From Tolypeutes matacus (Eukaryota > Chordata > Mammalia > Cingulata > Chlamyphoridae): a stretch of DNA of 64,000 bases. Of this stretch, positions 43,680 through 57,724 are shown piece after piece. The DNA is taken from NCBI GenBank assembly GCA_026826555.1, contig JAKSZT010053764.1, forward strand, positions 35,348,079 through 35,412,078, written 5' to 3'. The notes beneath the pieces were generated by a model. It ran no database searches. It was not told where the DNA came from and saw nothing but the letters and a program-made list of their open reading frames with translations. Made by a program: the position numbers and the translations under genes. Positions within the stretch are counted from its first letter, which is position 1, and each line of letters begins with the position of its first letter.

Positions 43680-44555
43680 TCAGTGCTAAAATCCCATCAT
43701 GACTCACATCTCTGTTTACTTCAGTATTGGTCACAAGGGATTTTATCCCCATCTATAGGCAGTCACCCTCTATGTGATACAATTATCCTTCCTCCCTCTC
43801 AAACTCTTTCACTGAGCCATTTGAAACTCCTAATATAAGATCTACAAATTCTCTTTATTCTGAACATCTCTTTAATCTTTTTATAAAACATTTAGAACTA
43901 TGCTTGGCACATCTTAGATACTCAAGAAATGTTAGTTGCTATCGTTGTTGTTGTGTTGTCGTTGTTAACTGAAACCTGACAATTCCCTAACAACATTGCT
44001 CCCCAGAAGAATTTTTTTTTCATAATCCATATACTCTTGCCACAAAATTTTAGTAACTATCCTTTTTACTCTCCATTGCCACTTCCAAACAATTTATACT
44101 TCTTTCTCAATTAAATAAAAACAACAAAAACAGCTTGTTGAAGACTGTACCATCTGGCCACACAACTTGCTACCCTACCTTGATGCTGTCATCAACCAAC
44201 ATCCCATCACTCTCCTGGCTCTCAGCTACTACATTTGTTATCACTTTCAGATGTTTCAACATGCACGTGGAGGAACCAGACAGTACCATGACTCTCAGCT
44301 TCCTGAATCTCTCACCTTCATCGATATTGTCCTTCATTCCTCTTCAGCTATCCATTCCATGAACAAACTCTAGACCTTGTCATCACCACCTTCACAGTCA
44401 TGTCCACCATGATCAGTATTTCCACCTCATCTGCCTTGATCTCACTGAAACCTGAAGTGCATTGACCCAGTTTTACTCATATCCCTTAATGGTAACACAA
44501 TCAAGTACTTGCTCAAGCTAAAGATCTACAGAGCATCTTTGATTAGTCCCTTAAA
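43680..44555. other. Mostly unique sequence, maybe a decayed LINE part
   Basis: No clear repeat or gene. The part 44140-44555 precedes a good L2 and could be its decayed upstream portion. The two overlapping plus-strand frames near 44135-44373 have no supporting signal. Confidence 0.35.
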
Positions 44556-44559
44556 GGAA

Positions 44560-45360
44560 TTATTGTGGTTTCCACCTCCCTGAAGCCACACAAATCTATT
44601 TCCACTGCTTCAGCCCAAGTTCAAGTCACCATTATCTTTCTTGCTTTAACCTTTAAACTGAGATCCTTTAAAACTTTAAACTTCTTAACTGAAATCCCTC
44701 CGTCCACTCTTGCCCTTCTCCAGGCCACTTTCTACACCATACAAGCTAACTTTTAAAACTTATATCAGATCATACCACACCCTATTTTAAACCTTCAGAG
44801 GTTTCCCAGTAGTTGAAGTTAGAATAAAATTTGAATTTCTTATCATGGCCTGCCAGAGGCTACATAATTTAGGCCCTGACTTCCTTTAAAACCTCATTTT
44901 ACATTATACCTACATTCACTTAACTCCAATCACAATGTTCTCCTTTCTGATCCTTAAAAAAAATGCCAAACACCTACAAACTTCATGATAGTTGTGCTTC
45001 TGCTTTCCACTTCTTGCAGCATGTCCGTGATGGCTTCTTCTATTTTTTCAGGACTCACATCAAATGTCACTTCTTCAGAGACATCACTGCAGATCATCTT
45101 ATCTGACGTAGGTCCATCTCTTTCTTATTAATCCTGTGTTTCCCTCTTTGTCCTTATCATAATTGGTAATTAACTTATTTTTTTTTTATTTTTTCCTTAC
45201 TTTTGACCTATTTATTTTATTGTCCATTTCCTCTTCCAAACTGTAAGCTCTAAGATGACAAAGACCTTGTTTTTCTTGTTTACTTCCACATCCAGTTTTT
45301 AGAGCAAAGCTTGGTACAAAATAGGTGCTCAATCTATATTTGTATATGAATGACTAAATT
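44560..45360 (+). mobile_element. L2 LINE 3' end
   Basis: 'tttccactgcttcagcccaa', 'aggtttcccagtagttgaag', 'tatcatggcctgccagagg', 'gtaagctctaagatgacaaa' and 'aggtgctcaatctatatttg' follow the L2 3' end in order. Confidence 0.82.
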
Positions 45361-45364
45361 CCTT

Positions 45365-47600
45365 TCACTCTTGGTTCAAAATTTTCTTTAAGATTTAAAA
45401 TTCAGAAATAAGGAATATGACGCCCATTCATTTTAGAAAAAAAAGTAGATGTAAATGTGTCAACTTGTAGGAGCTTGGGAGAGCTACAAAACAACCCCAC
45501 TCTACAATATCAACATGTTAAATTATAAAACACTCTTTAATACATGTCATCCATATATTTCTCTTGCACTTGACATACCCAGATATTTTTTAACTCTTTA
45601 GTATTTTTTACTTGATTTAAAAATAAAAAAATTCTTAATTCTGCATTTCATCATGCCATATGGAAACATCGTATTATAAAGTGCCATTGTTATTTTGGGG
45701 GAGAAGTTTGCTATTCATTGACTTTATTGCTATATCATATGTCTCCAGAAAGTTTAATTATCCATCAAGCAGAAGTGAAGCTTGATACAAATGTTCAAAT
45801 ATTTGGCTGTTCTGCTTCTCCCCAACAGCAGAAGTCAAAAGAAAGATGCTACATTGAAGTAAGCCCAGTAAGCTGGAAATGGAGAGTCAGGAGAACTCAG
45901 GTTTGATCATTTCATATTTTAAGGTAATTTTCACTGTGGGAAAACTTAGACATGGTGGTATAAGGGTGCCCCATCAAATATTTGATTTATTCCCCATTAT
46001 TGCATGCAGAATGGTGTGAAAATAGAGGAGATTATATAAATATAATGAAATTTTAAATAATTTTCTATTTATGAATATATATGGAGTACACAAAATTCAA
46101 ATTTTATGTACTTGTGCTTCAAATAATCCCATTTGGATTCATTTATGCCTTCTAAATAATACAGCATCCCTTATAGTCCTAGAACAAATGAGGTTGCTAC
46201 CTGAGGTTGAAACTTGAGCTGCATAGATGTGAACCCTCTGAAATTTTATGAAAAAAAACTGCATGTATCATAAGTACACTTTTGTAGGGAATGTGACCAC
46301 AGATTTCAGCAGATTCCCAAAATAGTTAGGAACATCAAGGAGATGAAAAATTAGTGACCCACTCTCCTTTTCCAGACATGGAGAAAGGGCAAGAACATTC
46401 TCAAGAGAAGGACTTGGTGACCATGTCACCTAGAAACTGTTATCTGTTCAGGGATGAGAGTCCCTTGAAATCATATGTCTTTCTAAATTCCCATCCAATC
46501 CTAAATTTTAGAGTGCTCAGTACCATTTAATTCAATTCTTATTGTACCCGGTCCTTACCTGGGTGAATACACGTGGGCCTGAAAGAAATAAAAGAACCTT
46601 AGTTTTCTTCATTGATTCATTTTCATTTGTCATCACCTCCTTTATTGCAGATAGAAATAGATGTATACAGTCTCCCTATGAAGATAAGAGTATGCATGGT
46701 TTCTTTTTTGAGTCTGAAATATATGTTATGGGCACCTAGAGTACATAAATACACATAAAGTACAACACATTTTCATTTTCTTAACAATGCAGACACACTT
46801 AAAATTTATGAATCATCAATTTTAATGTCATAATTCAAAATTTCAATTGTCTTCTGAACACATGTCTTGGAAAATATTTCTAATGATGCAAACTAGAGGA
46901 AGTATAGCCCTATTTTTGGTTGGTCTTGACATAACAATTCTGCTGCTATGAAAATTTAAGTTCTGTGTCTACTGTCCATAAAACATTTGACAGCCACTGA
47001 ATGACAGGCAGCTCTTGAAATCACTTCCAACTGAATATAATCATTTTCTTGTGATAGGTAGAATAATGTCCAATATTCATTTTTCTTCAGTGGATTTTTT
47101 TTCCTTGTTAAGATTATGTGCTTTTGATTAGAAAACAAATAACAAGTATTTAAATAATTCTAGTTCAGCCATGCAGGACTTGATTTAGTTTCTAAAAGGA
47201 GTTCTGAATCTTAGATATTAAGAATAAATTGTTTCTTTATACAGAGAGTTTTTTCTTTAATGTGATTATACAATCTAATAAAGTTTCTGTTTTACAAGTA
47301 ATTGACGAATACTATATATTTAATGCCTCAAAAGTTACTTTTTGCCTTCAGGAGAAATGGAACAAACCTGCTTTACTCAATTCCCTAATCTTCAGATTAG
47401 AAAAATAAAATATTGCAGGCTGTCATATGTGACGCATCACTACCATACCAAAACTGATCACAAAATAGAGCTTAGTCTTGGTTAGCTGATACTGTGATAT
47501 TATTTTAGATGAAGTAAGTGTGCATTGAGGCAAGTTCTAGGATAACATGAATGATATTTTTATTAAGTACAAGATTTAGAAAACTTTTCCATCCTTAGTT
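45365..47600. other. Unique non-coding sequence
   Basis: More than 2 kb without a repeat or gene that I can support. It is one of the largest repeat-poor stretches in the window, so conserved non-coding elements, if any, may lie here. Confidence 0.5.
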
Positions 47601-47607
47601 TTCCAAG

Positions 47608-47680
47608 CAGTTACAATGGTGGTTATGAGAATGAGCTTTAGAACTAAAAGGACCCAGGTTCATATTCTATGATACCAATA
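47608..47680 (+). mobile_element. MIR head fragment
   Basis: 'gaatgagctttagaacta' then 'aggacccaggttcatattc' resembles the first 70 bp of MIR. Confidence 0.45.
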
Positions 47681-47964
47681 TTTTTTTCTTGAACTAAAAG
47701 ATCCTCCAAACTCACGATTTGTATTTCCATCTGTCTACTGTATATCGTTACTTGGATACCAGCAGATGTTTCAGGTATTTCAGGTTTACATGTCGAAAGC
47801 CAAACTCCCTTTTTTCCCAAAAAAACCTGCTCCGCCCACAGTCTTCCCAATCTCAGTAAATGGCAACGCCACCCTTCCAGATATTCAAGGAAAAAAACAC
47901 AACAAACATACAAAATTATCCTTTAACTTCTCTCTTTTTCCTACCATATTCACTTAATTAACAG

Positions 47965-48660
47965 AATATATTGGCCCTGTACTCAAATATAAGCAGAATC
48001 TGACCAATTCTGACTATCTAGCCATTAGCATGCTGGTTCCAGTGAACATCATCTCACGCCCAAGTTATTGCAATAGCCTGTGACCTTACCTTTCTGTTTC
48101 TACTCTTCTCTTCTCTGCCATTCTCTATTCAATACAGCAGTGATCCTGTTAACACCTATAAGTCAAAGATCCTCCAGTAGCTGTCTATCTCATTTACTCT
48201 TTACAATGGCCTTCAAAGACATTGTTCCCTAACCTCCTATATCAGAAAAAATTGGGTTCACCAAAAAGTCTATCTACTCCTCCACATTCCTCAGACTCCT
48301 AGGTAGGGCCAAGGAATCGAAGAACTAGTATATAACACTCCATCTACCAACTTACTTATTATCTTATGTAACAATCAAGGAGTCCATGTGTTCCAAATAA
48401 TACCATAACAAGATGGTAGAGCTTCCATGTGGAGCAGAGCCTCTAACAACCCAAAATGGATATGTATTAATTGTTATTAATTGTTTAACAACAATTAAAA
48501 AATTGTTGTTTTGTTAATCAACAAGGATTTAAAAATAAAAGTGCTACCAAAACTTAACCTAGCCTGTAATTCACCCCATTTACTGCTCTGACCTTGTCTC
48601 CTATCACAATCCCATTCTGAACACACCATATACTCTCTCACTCAGAGAGTTCCCTCTAAC
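47965..48660 (+). mobile_element. L2 LINE fragments
   Basis: L2 3' text at 47965-48280 ('ttattgcaatagcctgtgac', 'agtgatcctgttaacacc', 'aatggccttcaaagaca') resumes at 48545-48660 after an unidentified 250-bp insert containing a short inverted repeat (acaacaatt...aattgttgt) near 48490. Confidence 0.6.
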
Positions 48661-49828
48661 TTCAATGGTCTTTCCCTAAATATGAATCTCTTGTAATAGG
48701 TTTACTCAGATTTTTTTATTTCTTCTTGAGTCAATTTCAGTAGTTTATATCTTTTTTGGAATGTCTCCATTCCATCTGAGTTATCTAATGCCTTAGCCTA
48801 AAATTATTCATAGTTATTCTCTTATAATCTTTTTTGTTTCTGCAAAGTCAGTAGGAATGTCCCCTCTTTGATTCTTCATTTCAGTAATTTGAGTCTTCTT
48901 TTTCTCTATATCAGTTTAACCAAATTAATTGATCTTTTCAAAGTACCAACTTTTGGCTTTGTTGATTTCCTTTCTTGTTTCCTATTTTCCATTTCATTTA
49001 GTTCCACTCTAATATTTATTATCTTTCTTATGCTTGTTTTGAGTTTAGTTTGCTCTTCTTTATTTTTTTCCCTAAAGGTGAAAGTTTAGGTTATTGATTT
49101 GAGACCATTTTTTACAACTATAAATTGCCCTCTAAGCACTGCTTTAATTGTATCCCATAAGTTTTGATATGTTGTATCTTCATTTTCATTCATCTCAAAA
49201 TATTTTCTAATTTCTCCTGTAATTTTTTTTTTTGGTCCATTGGTTATTTAGCAGTATGTTGCTTATTTTCCACAAATTTGTGAATTTCGAAAATGTCTTT
49301 TGTTCTTGATTTCTAATTTAACTCCATTGTGGTCAAAAAACATACTTGTATGATTTTAATACTTTTAAGTTTAATGAGGTTTGTTTTACAGTCTAACATG
49401 TGGTCCATCATGGGAAATGTTCCACGTGCACTTGATTAGAATATATATCCTCCTGTTGTTAAATGGATTGTTCTATAGATATCTGTTAAGTCTAGTTGAT
49501 TTATGGCATTGCTCAAGTCTTCTGTTTCCTGTTGATCTTCTGTCTAGTTGTTCTATCCATTATTGAAAGTAGAGTATTGGTGTCTTCAACTATCATTGTT
49601 AAATTCTCTATTTCTTTTTTCAATTTCATCAAGTTTGTTTCATGCAATTTGGGGTTCCATTGTTACATGCAAATATAATTGTTACATTTTCCTCATGTAT
49701 TGTCCCTTTTATCATTATAAAATATAATCCTTTGTCTCTAGTAAGACTATTTGTCTTAAAATCTATTTTTCTCATATTAATACAGCCATTCTAGCTTTCT
49801 TTTAATAATGTTTTTATGGTATACCCTT

Positions 49829-49948
49829 TTTTTAAATTTATTTATTTTTTATTGTGGGTAAAAATCAAAATTTTCACGAAACATACCAATATTTGTAAAA
49901 TGATATATAAATATATATGCATATATGTGCATTTGCTTACAAAAATGT

Positions 49949-50000
<52 letters not shown>

Positions 50001-50325
50001 TAAGAGGTGCTTAGATTACCTAAAATATTACACAGAACCTACCGGGATTCCCATGTTCCCCACCTCCCGCACCTCCCACCACATCCCACACAAACATCTC
50101 CCACAAGTGTGGCCTATCACCCTCAATGGACTTACACATCCTGGGGCCTTGCCATCAACCATAGACCACAGTTCACGTCGTAGACCACACTCTCTCCCAC
50201 ACAGTTCTGAATGGTGTGTGCTGATTTAAAATGGCCTACATCCATTGCCACAACGGCACTCAGGACAACCTCCAAATCCCGAAAAAGCCCCTGTATTTCA
50301 ACTGCACATCCCCTCCCTGCCCCGA
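49829..50325 (-). mobile_element. Xenarthran 3' module with extended tail, minus strand
   Basis: Reverse of module-B-type sequence (50000-50325: 'gggattcccatgttcccc', 'cactctctcccacacagttc') joined to the extra tail (49850-49955: 'attgtgggtaaaaatcaaaa') also found at 30990-31230. An (AT)n run at 49954-49992 sits between them. It splits the minus-strand L1. Confidence 0.78.
49954..49992. repeat. (AT)n microsatellite
   Basis: About 19 AT units within the retroelement tail. Confidence 0.95.
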
Positions 50326-51899
50326 AAGTGTCCTTTTAGTTTTGAACTATTTGTGTCTGTCTTTTTATTTCTTTGTGTGGATTTGAGTTACTGTCATGTA
50401 TCCTCTGATTTCAGCCTGAAGGACTCCCTTTAGAGTTTCTTATAGAGTGGATCTGCCACCAACAAATTCCCTCAGTTTCAGTTTGATGAAAAATAAGCTG
50501 CTAATCTTATTGAGGATCTTTTTTTATATGAGGAATTGCTTTTCTCTTGTTGCTTTCAAGATTCTCTTTTTGTCAATGGTTGTGATGTGTGGGTTTCATT
50601 TAATTTATCCTATTTGGAGATCATTGGGCTTCTTAGAAGTATAGATTAGTAGTTCTATTAAATTTGGGGAGTTTTTAGCCATTATTCCTTGAAATTTTCT
50701 TTCTTCCCCTTTCTTTCTCTTCTTTTTTGGGGGGCTTCCATTATACATATCCCATTATGCATATATTTGTATGCTTAGTGGTGCCCCACAGGTCTTTTAG
50801 GCTCTGTTCAGTTTTCTACATTCACTTATTTTTGTTCATCAAACTGGATGAAACCAATTGCCCTATCTTCAAGTTCATGGACTCCTTCTTCAGCTCAAAT
50901 CTGCTGTTGAACCCCTCTTGTGGATTTTTCATTTCAGTTGTTGTACTTTCCAACTCCAGAGTTTCTATTTGGCTCTTTTTAAATATAATTTCTCCCTTTT
51001 GAAACATCATTCTTATACTTTAATTCTTTAGGCATGATTTACTTTAGTTCTTTAAACATATTTATAATTAATTTTAAATCTTTGGTAATCTTTGGGTAGT
51101 AAGTCCAATGTCTGGGTTTCCTAAGGGACAGTTTTTATTGACTGATTTTTTCCTGTATATGGGCCATACTTTCCTGTTTCTTTGCATTTCTCATAATTTT
51201 TGTTGAAAACTGGACATTTTAAGTAATATAAGATAGCAAACCTTCAAATCAGATTTCCCTTCAGGGTTTGTTGTTGTTGTTGCTGCTGTTGTTTGTTTAG
51301 TGACTTTCCTGAACTAATTCTTTAAAGCCTGTGTTCATTGTCATGTGGTGCCACTGAAGCCTGCTCAGTTATCTTAGTCATCAGCTAACTATTGGGCAGA
51401 GATTCCCTTCAATGTCTGGAATGAATAAGTCTCCCAGGCTTTGCTGTGGAACTCTGTGGGCATGTCAGGGTGTACCTTCAGTGCTCTGACCATTTACAGC
51501 TTGGTCTTACCCTTCATTTTCTGCTTGTGAAAAGCCTCAAAGTCAGCCAGAGATGACAGATTAGGGCCTTCTCAGGTCTTTCCTGGGCATGTGAACAGTC
51601 CTGCACATGTGCATGGCCTTTTTGATTCCCAAGAATATGTCAAAGCCTTTCAAAGCCACAAATGGACAGCTCACTTCCCAGATTTTCCTCTTAGGTTTTT
51701 TTGTTAGCCCCTTGTTTCCCCTCACTGTTATCCTTGCCTCAGTCATCTGCAGTGTTAAACAATTGCTGCTGATTGTTTTTTTTTTATAAACAATCCAAGG
51801 AAAAAGGCTGTTCAGAGTGAGTGAGATCTTACTTGTTTTAAAGATGAGCCCTGCAATTAGGGATTTCCAAGGAGCTTCCAGACAGTTCAAATCGCCTTA

Positions 51900-52025
51900 A
51901 TAATGCTTTGATTTGGACATTTTGCTCATTTTCAAAACTGTAAGATTGTAAGTTAATAAATTCCCATTGTAAAAGCCAACACATTTAATGGGATCTGCTT
52001 GAGCAGCTTAGCAAACTAGAACATT
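51900..52025 (+). repeat. LTR 3'-end fragment
   Basis: 'taataaattcccattgtaaa' and 'agccaacacattt' then 'agcagcttagcaaactagaa' resemble the R-U5 end of a MaLR/ERVL-like LTR related to, but distinct from, the three solo LTRs. Confidence 0.5.
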
Positions 52026-52029
52026 GACC

Positions 52030-53591
52030 AAAAAAGAATGCATGTTACTCTAATACCAATGTCCACTTGTTCTATGGGATTTAAACTGTATGCCTCCAGG
52101 GTTTGGGCTATATTACTACTATGTCAGTCAAAGTGAAAGACAAATTTTTGATGACCACCTCAAATTCTCCAATTCCTCTTGGTTGTAATGATGCCTTAGG
52201 AATCTATTCCACCAGTTACTGATCATACTGCTAGGAAGAGTGCTATATTTTCAGTTTGTAAGGAGACATCACCAACTGAGAATACTAGAGATTTGTAACA
52301 TTGGAATGGTCTAATTAATAGTACAACAGTAAAATAAACCACAGTCTTGGGTTAACATCTAAGAGCCTGATTCCCACATAAGAATATAAATCTGGGAATT
52401 TTCCAGGAGATGTGATCAACTTTAGTGTAGTTGTAGGTATATAGTCTATGAGTTTGGTCATGAGAGTACTGCTACCCACCCCCAACCCACCTTACTTTCT
52501 TCCATATAAGAATTTTCCTTTATACAGACTTTTTCTACAAAGAGTATCATTATTAGTAAGATTAGTGTAATGCCTATATATCATCCTAAATTATTTCCGT
52601 GCCTGAACCTTTTGAATGTTTAGTTATTTTAGAGAATAACTGATGTTCCTTTATAAGAAAAATTCATAGTTTTAAATATTTGAGTGTTTTTAGGGATTTG
52701 ATGTGGAGTAGTACTACAAAAGGAACACCATGGACAATCATCAAAGGGAAAATATGTTTGGGGGTTGGAACAATTCATATGGCCAAAATGAGTCATTGTC
52801 TTTTAATAGGTATGGTTTTAGCAATTTTTCCTGCATGTCCTTTGATAGATGTCATTCTAATATCTCTTAAAGCTATTTATTGACTAGACTTGACAAATAT
52901 TGACTTTAATAGTATTATAGCAGAGATGACGTTTGTTTGTTTGTTTGTTTGTTTGTTTCCAGAAGTTGACAATTTTTCAAATTGGCAACACTTGTAAGAG
53001 CTTTAGAGAATTTATTATAAAGATAAAGTGATGATTTTCCCTAGAAAACATAGATTTAGAATAATCATAATTATTAGTAGGGGGAATATGAGAGGAAAGT
53101 CAAAAATGTAACCTAAGCCAGAAAAAAGGAAAACAACAGCAGAGAAGATAGTAAGCAAGTGTATGTTAAAGAATGTTCAGATGCTCTTGGATTAATAGCC
53201 AATTTCTGAAACTGTCTGCTTGCAAAAGTTCTTTGGAGAACCTCATTTTAGATCTTTAATGGGTATAACTTTCCAATTCTTGTTGGACTGGTGATATTGT
53301 TTTAGTTGAGAACCATATCCAAGGATTCCTACCTAGTAATTTAACTGCTGTGCTGGCAGTAAGGCATACTTGACAAGAATCCTTCAAGAAAGATGCAAAA
53401 GCAGCCTTTCTCTGATGTCTTTTCCAATATTCTAGATCATCCAGTTTAAAATCATAAAGGGGCTGATTAAGTGGCTGGTAAAGAAAGGCAGCGTGCACCT
53501 GTTGATGATAGACTGAATATATTGGGTTAGTCTTTTTACAAAACTTAGCTTGATCAACTTGTAAAAGATTGCTATCAAGTTTGTATTGAGA
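52030..53591 (-). pseudogene. Class I-like ERV: pol C-terminus and presumed env
   Basis: On the minus strand 53256-53498 encodes a typical gammaretrovirus-type integrase C-terminal domain ('YWKRHQRK', 'TASTAVKLLG', 'NPWIWFS'). The part below 53250 lies where env should be but is too decayed for me to recognise. The frame is interrupted and the 5' side is displaced by the RPS26 retrocopy. A (GTTT)n run at 52930-52957 sits in the presumed env. Confidence 0.6.
52930..52957. repeat. (GTTT)n microsatellite
   Basis: Seven units of GTTT. Confidence 0.9.
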
Positions 53592-54135
<544 letters not shown>

Positions 54136-54189
54136 GGTGCTGAGTCCTTAAAGACTGAAGAAATACTACTTTCTGGAGAAAAAAAAACA

Positions 54190-54227
54190 AATAAAATGGA
54201 AATTAAACTTTAAAAAAAAAAAAAAAA
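54190..54227 (+). terminator. RPS26 polyadenylation signal and poly(A) tract
   Basis: AATAAA at 54190-54195, followed 15 bases later by a run of 16 A after 'attaaacttt'. This marks the 3' end of the copied mRNA. Confidence 0.88.
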
Positions 54228-54240
54228 GTTTGTATTGAGA

Positions 54241-55950
54241 TATTCCTAGTCACATGAACCTCCCAGTGACTAGTTCGTAGGAAGACTATGAGTTCCTGAG
54301 AGGGGAAAGCACAGGGTTAAGAGCTAAAGATATTACTTTAGGCCACAGAAATTCAAGGTTATTTGATAGTTTAGATAATTTCAGTTTTAGTATTGTTTGT
54401 CCTTTCTACTTTTTCACAGGATTTGGGGTGATAAGAACTGAGACAAGTAATAATTAGTTCATTTTCTATTAAGCTGCTCACAATTGGCTTAAATCCTTTC
54501 TTGGCTTCAACTTTAAAGAGAGATTGAAAAAAAGAGAGAGAGAGATTGAAGAATTTTAAGTAAAGGTTCTGAAGAATGAACTCATCAGGGGTCTGCTCCA
54601 ATTAGTTTCCCAATACCATAGAGTCTTTTGCCCATAGTGATTCTAGAGCCAAAGCTAAATCTCCAGCAATTTCTTGAATTATATATAATGTAAGTCCATT
54701 AATATCTAGATCAGGTATAACTTTATTGAGGAAACATTTTTGGGGACTCTAAAACGTTCCTTCTGCAGTACATTTTATCTGGTAGTTCCATCTGCAAAGT
54801 AAATCTCCATTCTATCTGCAGGAACTCAATCACAGAGAATAAGGAGTGATCTGATAACGGCCCCAAAGAAACAATTACAAGTTAGGACATAGAGAAGAAT
54901 TTAGGATTGTTTTAGTACTTTGAGGAAACTGATAATCTGTTGTAGGTGAGATTAGTGGTAACTAGAGTAGCACCCAAATCAACAAAAAAGCCGTAGAGTT
55001 GTTCGTTTATATTTCTATATCATATGCCCTTTTAAGTGCAGAGGAAGGACAGGGAGCTACTGGACACTTATGTTTTCCTTCAAGTGGCCACCATTGAAAA
55101 TATTTTGGATAAACCTTTTGTGTCTTAACTAAATATTGGTCCCTAGCCCTTCCAAACACCCTTTTGCTTGCATTATCAATAGATATTCTTATTCATTGAC
55201 TCTTGATTCTTGAGGAATAGAAAACTTTTGTTCTTAGTTTTATTTCAGGGGCTAGTTGTTTTATCTGGAGAACCAGAAGTTTGTTTTTATTTCTAGCTTG
55301 TTTGCTTCACTGGCATTCTATAGAAATATTCACCCAGTGTTAAAGATCTTCTAAGTTGGCAATTTCCCATTCCAAGTTATTTTTTTTTCTGATAAGTATC
55401 CTATTTCAGTCTAAGCCCATTTACAAAAAAAAAAAAAAAAGAGGTCAGGGCTCTTTTCACTTAAGCTGTAGCATCTACTCCAGAATCTCATTTGAAATTT
55501 CCTGATGTCTATTTTTAAATCAGACAATTTAAAAATTCTTTTATTTACAATTTAAAATTTTTTGTCCAATCATTGCTTAAGGGAAAGGCTCTTAAATGGC
55601 CTTTAGAAAATGGTATTTTCTATTTTTCTTACCCTCCCAAAGTTAATTTTTAATAGTGCACAGTTGGTTATTTAAATCCTCTACTGGCCTTTCCCTTCTT
55701 GCTGCTTTTAAACCATTTTCCTCCTGATTGGCAGTTAACAATAAATGAGTTCATTGGTATAAATCTGTTATTCCAAGAGAATCACTACTTAAAAACATTC
55801 CTAGGTTCTGCAGTAATTATTTACTTGTCTGACTTCCTGATATTTAGGAAAAAAATCCTTGGAGCTCTTAATGCAGCTCTAAACCAGGGCTTAAGTTCAA
55901 TCTCTATTTATCTTCCTTCTTGTCTAGCAATGTGATTATTCTTTTCCAGA
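54241..55950 (-). pseudogene. Class I-like ERV: integrase, protease and gag remnants
   Basis: On the minus strand 54371-54601 includes the integrase Glu box 'YHPKSCEKVERTN'. Only about 350 bp further upstream (54940-55030) is a protease-like active site, with DLG in place of DTG. Next to it (55040-55140) is a decayed zinc-knuckle-like stretch, as in nucleocapsid. The RT and RNase H, normally about 2 kb, are missing between protease and integrase. Sequence beyond 55150 may be capsid but is not recognisable. Every frame is broken. Confidence 0.6.
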
Positions 55951-56285
55951 AAGCAGGAGAGCTACGCTGGCCAAACACAATCTCCCTGAACAAATCGGAC
56001 TGCTCGTTTTAGACAGGATTTGGGGGAAGTGTGGAGTTCCAGGATTGGCAGATTTTCAGATGTTGAAAGGAGTTGACATCATCTGTAAAAGGATGGTTAC
56101 ACCAGTGAGACTGGTGTTTGGTTGTCACTCGGTGTGTTTAATATGGTGAGTCCATTTATAACTGGCTGATTTTCAGAAGCAAGAAGCTGTAACAGGTTGC
56201 CTTGCACAAGTATATTTACTGAACTAGCTTAAAACTGGTTCTGGCCTTATGAACAATCAGTCTTTCCCAAGTGCTGTGAAAACTC
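55950..56285. other. Unique non-coding sequence
   Basis: Nothing recognised; possibly the decayed 5' end of the minus-strand ERV. Confidence 0.4.
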
Positions 56286-56289
56286 TATT

Positions 56290-56430
56290 TTATTCTCACT
56301 GGCTAGAACATAAGCCCCATGAAAGCAATGTTTTATTCACTGTTGTTTCCCAAAACTAGAACCATGCCTGTCATATAATAGTCAATAAGTCTTTGTCTAA
56401 TAAACAAACGAATGCATAAATGAATCAAGT
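56290..56430 (+). mobile_element. L2 3' tail
   Basis: 'agaacataagccccatgaaa', 'agaaccatgcctgtcatat' and 'aacgaatgcataaatga' follow the L2 3' end. Confidence 0.75.
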
Positions 56431-56640
56431 CTATGCTTAGCCACTTACCTGTTCCATAAACGTTGACCAATTGCTTAATCTCCTAGAGCTTCAGTGTCTT
56501 CTGTAAAGGTATTATTTTTATTTACTTTGCAGAGTCATTGTAAGGATTAAATTACATTGTGTGCATAATACATTTAATAAGGTGCCTGATATATAGAAAG
56601 ATGTCAATAATCAGTGGTGATAATGTGGTGGTTTCTATTT
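56430..56640 (+). mobile_element. MIR SINE
   Basis: 'aattgcttaatctcctagag', 'ttcagtgtcttctgtaaagg' and 'gtaaggattaaattacatt' follow MIR. It abuts an L2 tail. Confidence 0.78.
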
Positions 56641-57720
56641 TTCTTGTTAATAGTAGATGGTAGGGTGAAATCTGTGAAATAATTTACTTCTTTCATTGGG
56701 CTTCCCAGTATCCTTACTTCATATTGATATCCTGTTACCTGAATGAATGTTTTAATCATTCCCATACTCCTTTATCCTTAATCATTTGAAATGTATCTTT
56801 TCTGTGTCCCATTCTCTCAGGGCTATAACCTAGTTCTTTTAATAGCTAAAAACAGCTAATAATGCCATAAATCGATTTCCTTCAAAGGACATCTTTCCTT
56901 GCAGAGTCCAAAATAATGACCAATGGTGGGAATTTAAGGCATTAAGGCAGCCTAGAGAAGATTTTCAGCAGGAAGGAAGAGTGCTGCCTATCAGCCTTGA
57001 ATTCATCTTAAGGAAGATGATGGAGCCCACATTCCATGCCAGGCTGTCTATTCCATTTATCCACAATGCCTTTCTCATGATGATGCATGCGTTCAGCTCT
57101 CAGGTATACCAATCTGGAGTTGAGGGAAGAGGGCTATCTGTTCAGAGACACAGATTTAGAAATCAAATAAAACAAATTCTAAAAAAAAATATCTCCTGAC
57201 AACCAGACCAGGTATCAATGACCTTTCTGAGAGCAGTATAAAATGGGGTGACGCCTGCCAAAGCTATACTGAATTGTTTGAGGAATAACTGAGAAGTGAG
57301 GAAGTGGTTACAGTAAAGGTAAATTATTCTTTCAAAAAGTCTTTTGGTAATAAGGAGTGACATTTTGAAAGGTATGGTAAAAGCAAGGGTTGTTGCCATT
57401 TAAATAAATAAATAAATAGTTTAAGGTAAATTATTATAGATTGAGGGGAAAAAAACAAAATCATCTAAGAGACTCAAAAAAATTTGGATCAAGCAGTTGC
57501 TTTAGCAAGATCTCAAAGACTTGTAAATTTATAAGCCTGCCCTGTATGTATGAAAGAAAGAAACAACAATCCAAATTAGAAGTAAATGAAGCTAATAAAA
57601 AGGGTTTATTAAGCAGATTCCACAATGAATATTTCCTTAATTTACTGTAATCTCAAAGTTTGTTCCCACGTTATTCATAACCACTCAAAACCATTATGGA
57701 TTTGAGAATATCCTGTAATT
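56641..57720. other. Unique non-coding sequence
   Basis: No repeat or gene recognised. Short open frames near 56981 and 57441 have no support. Confidence 0.45.
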
Positions 57721-57724
57721 TTTC

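Larger units (their letters stand above)
48690..51890 (-). mobile_element. L1M on the minus strand: ORF2 part and 5' end
   Basis: The reverse complement of 48800-49825 follows L1 ORF2 ('aacatattgctaaataacca'-like text, 'gaacattcc', the L1 block also seen at 1600-1850). After an insert at 49829-50325, 50330-51450 follows the L1M 5' region in reverse ('taatcttattgaggatcttt', 'ttgctttcaagattctcttt', 'ccacaggtcttttaggctct', 'gggcagagattcccttcaa'). No open frame on the coding strand survives; plus-strand frames here are antisense. Confidence 0.75.

Noticed and set aside
49816..50229. 137-residue plus-strand frame
   Set aside because: Antisense of a retroelement tail with a long Tyr-Ile run from the (AT)n repeat.
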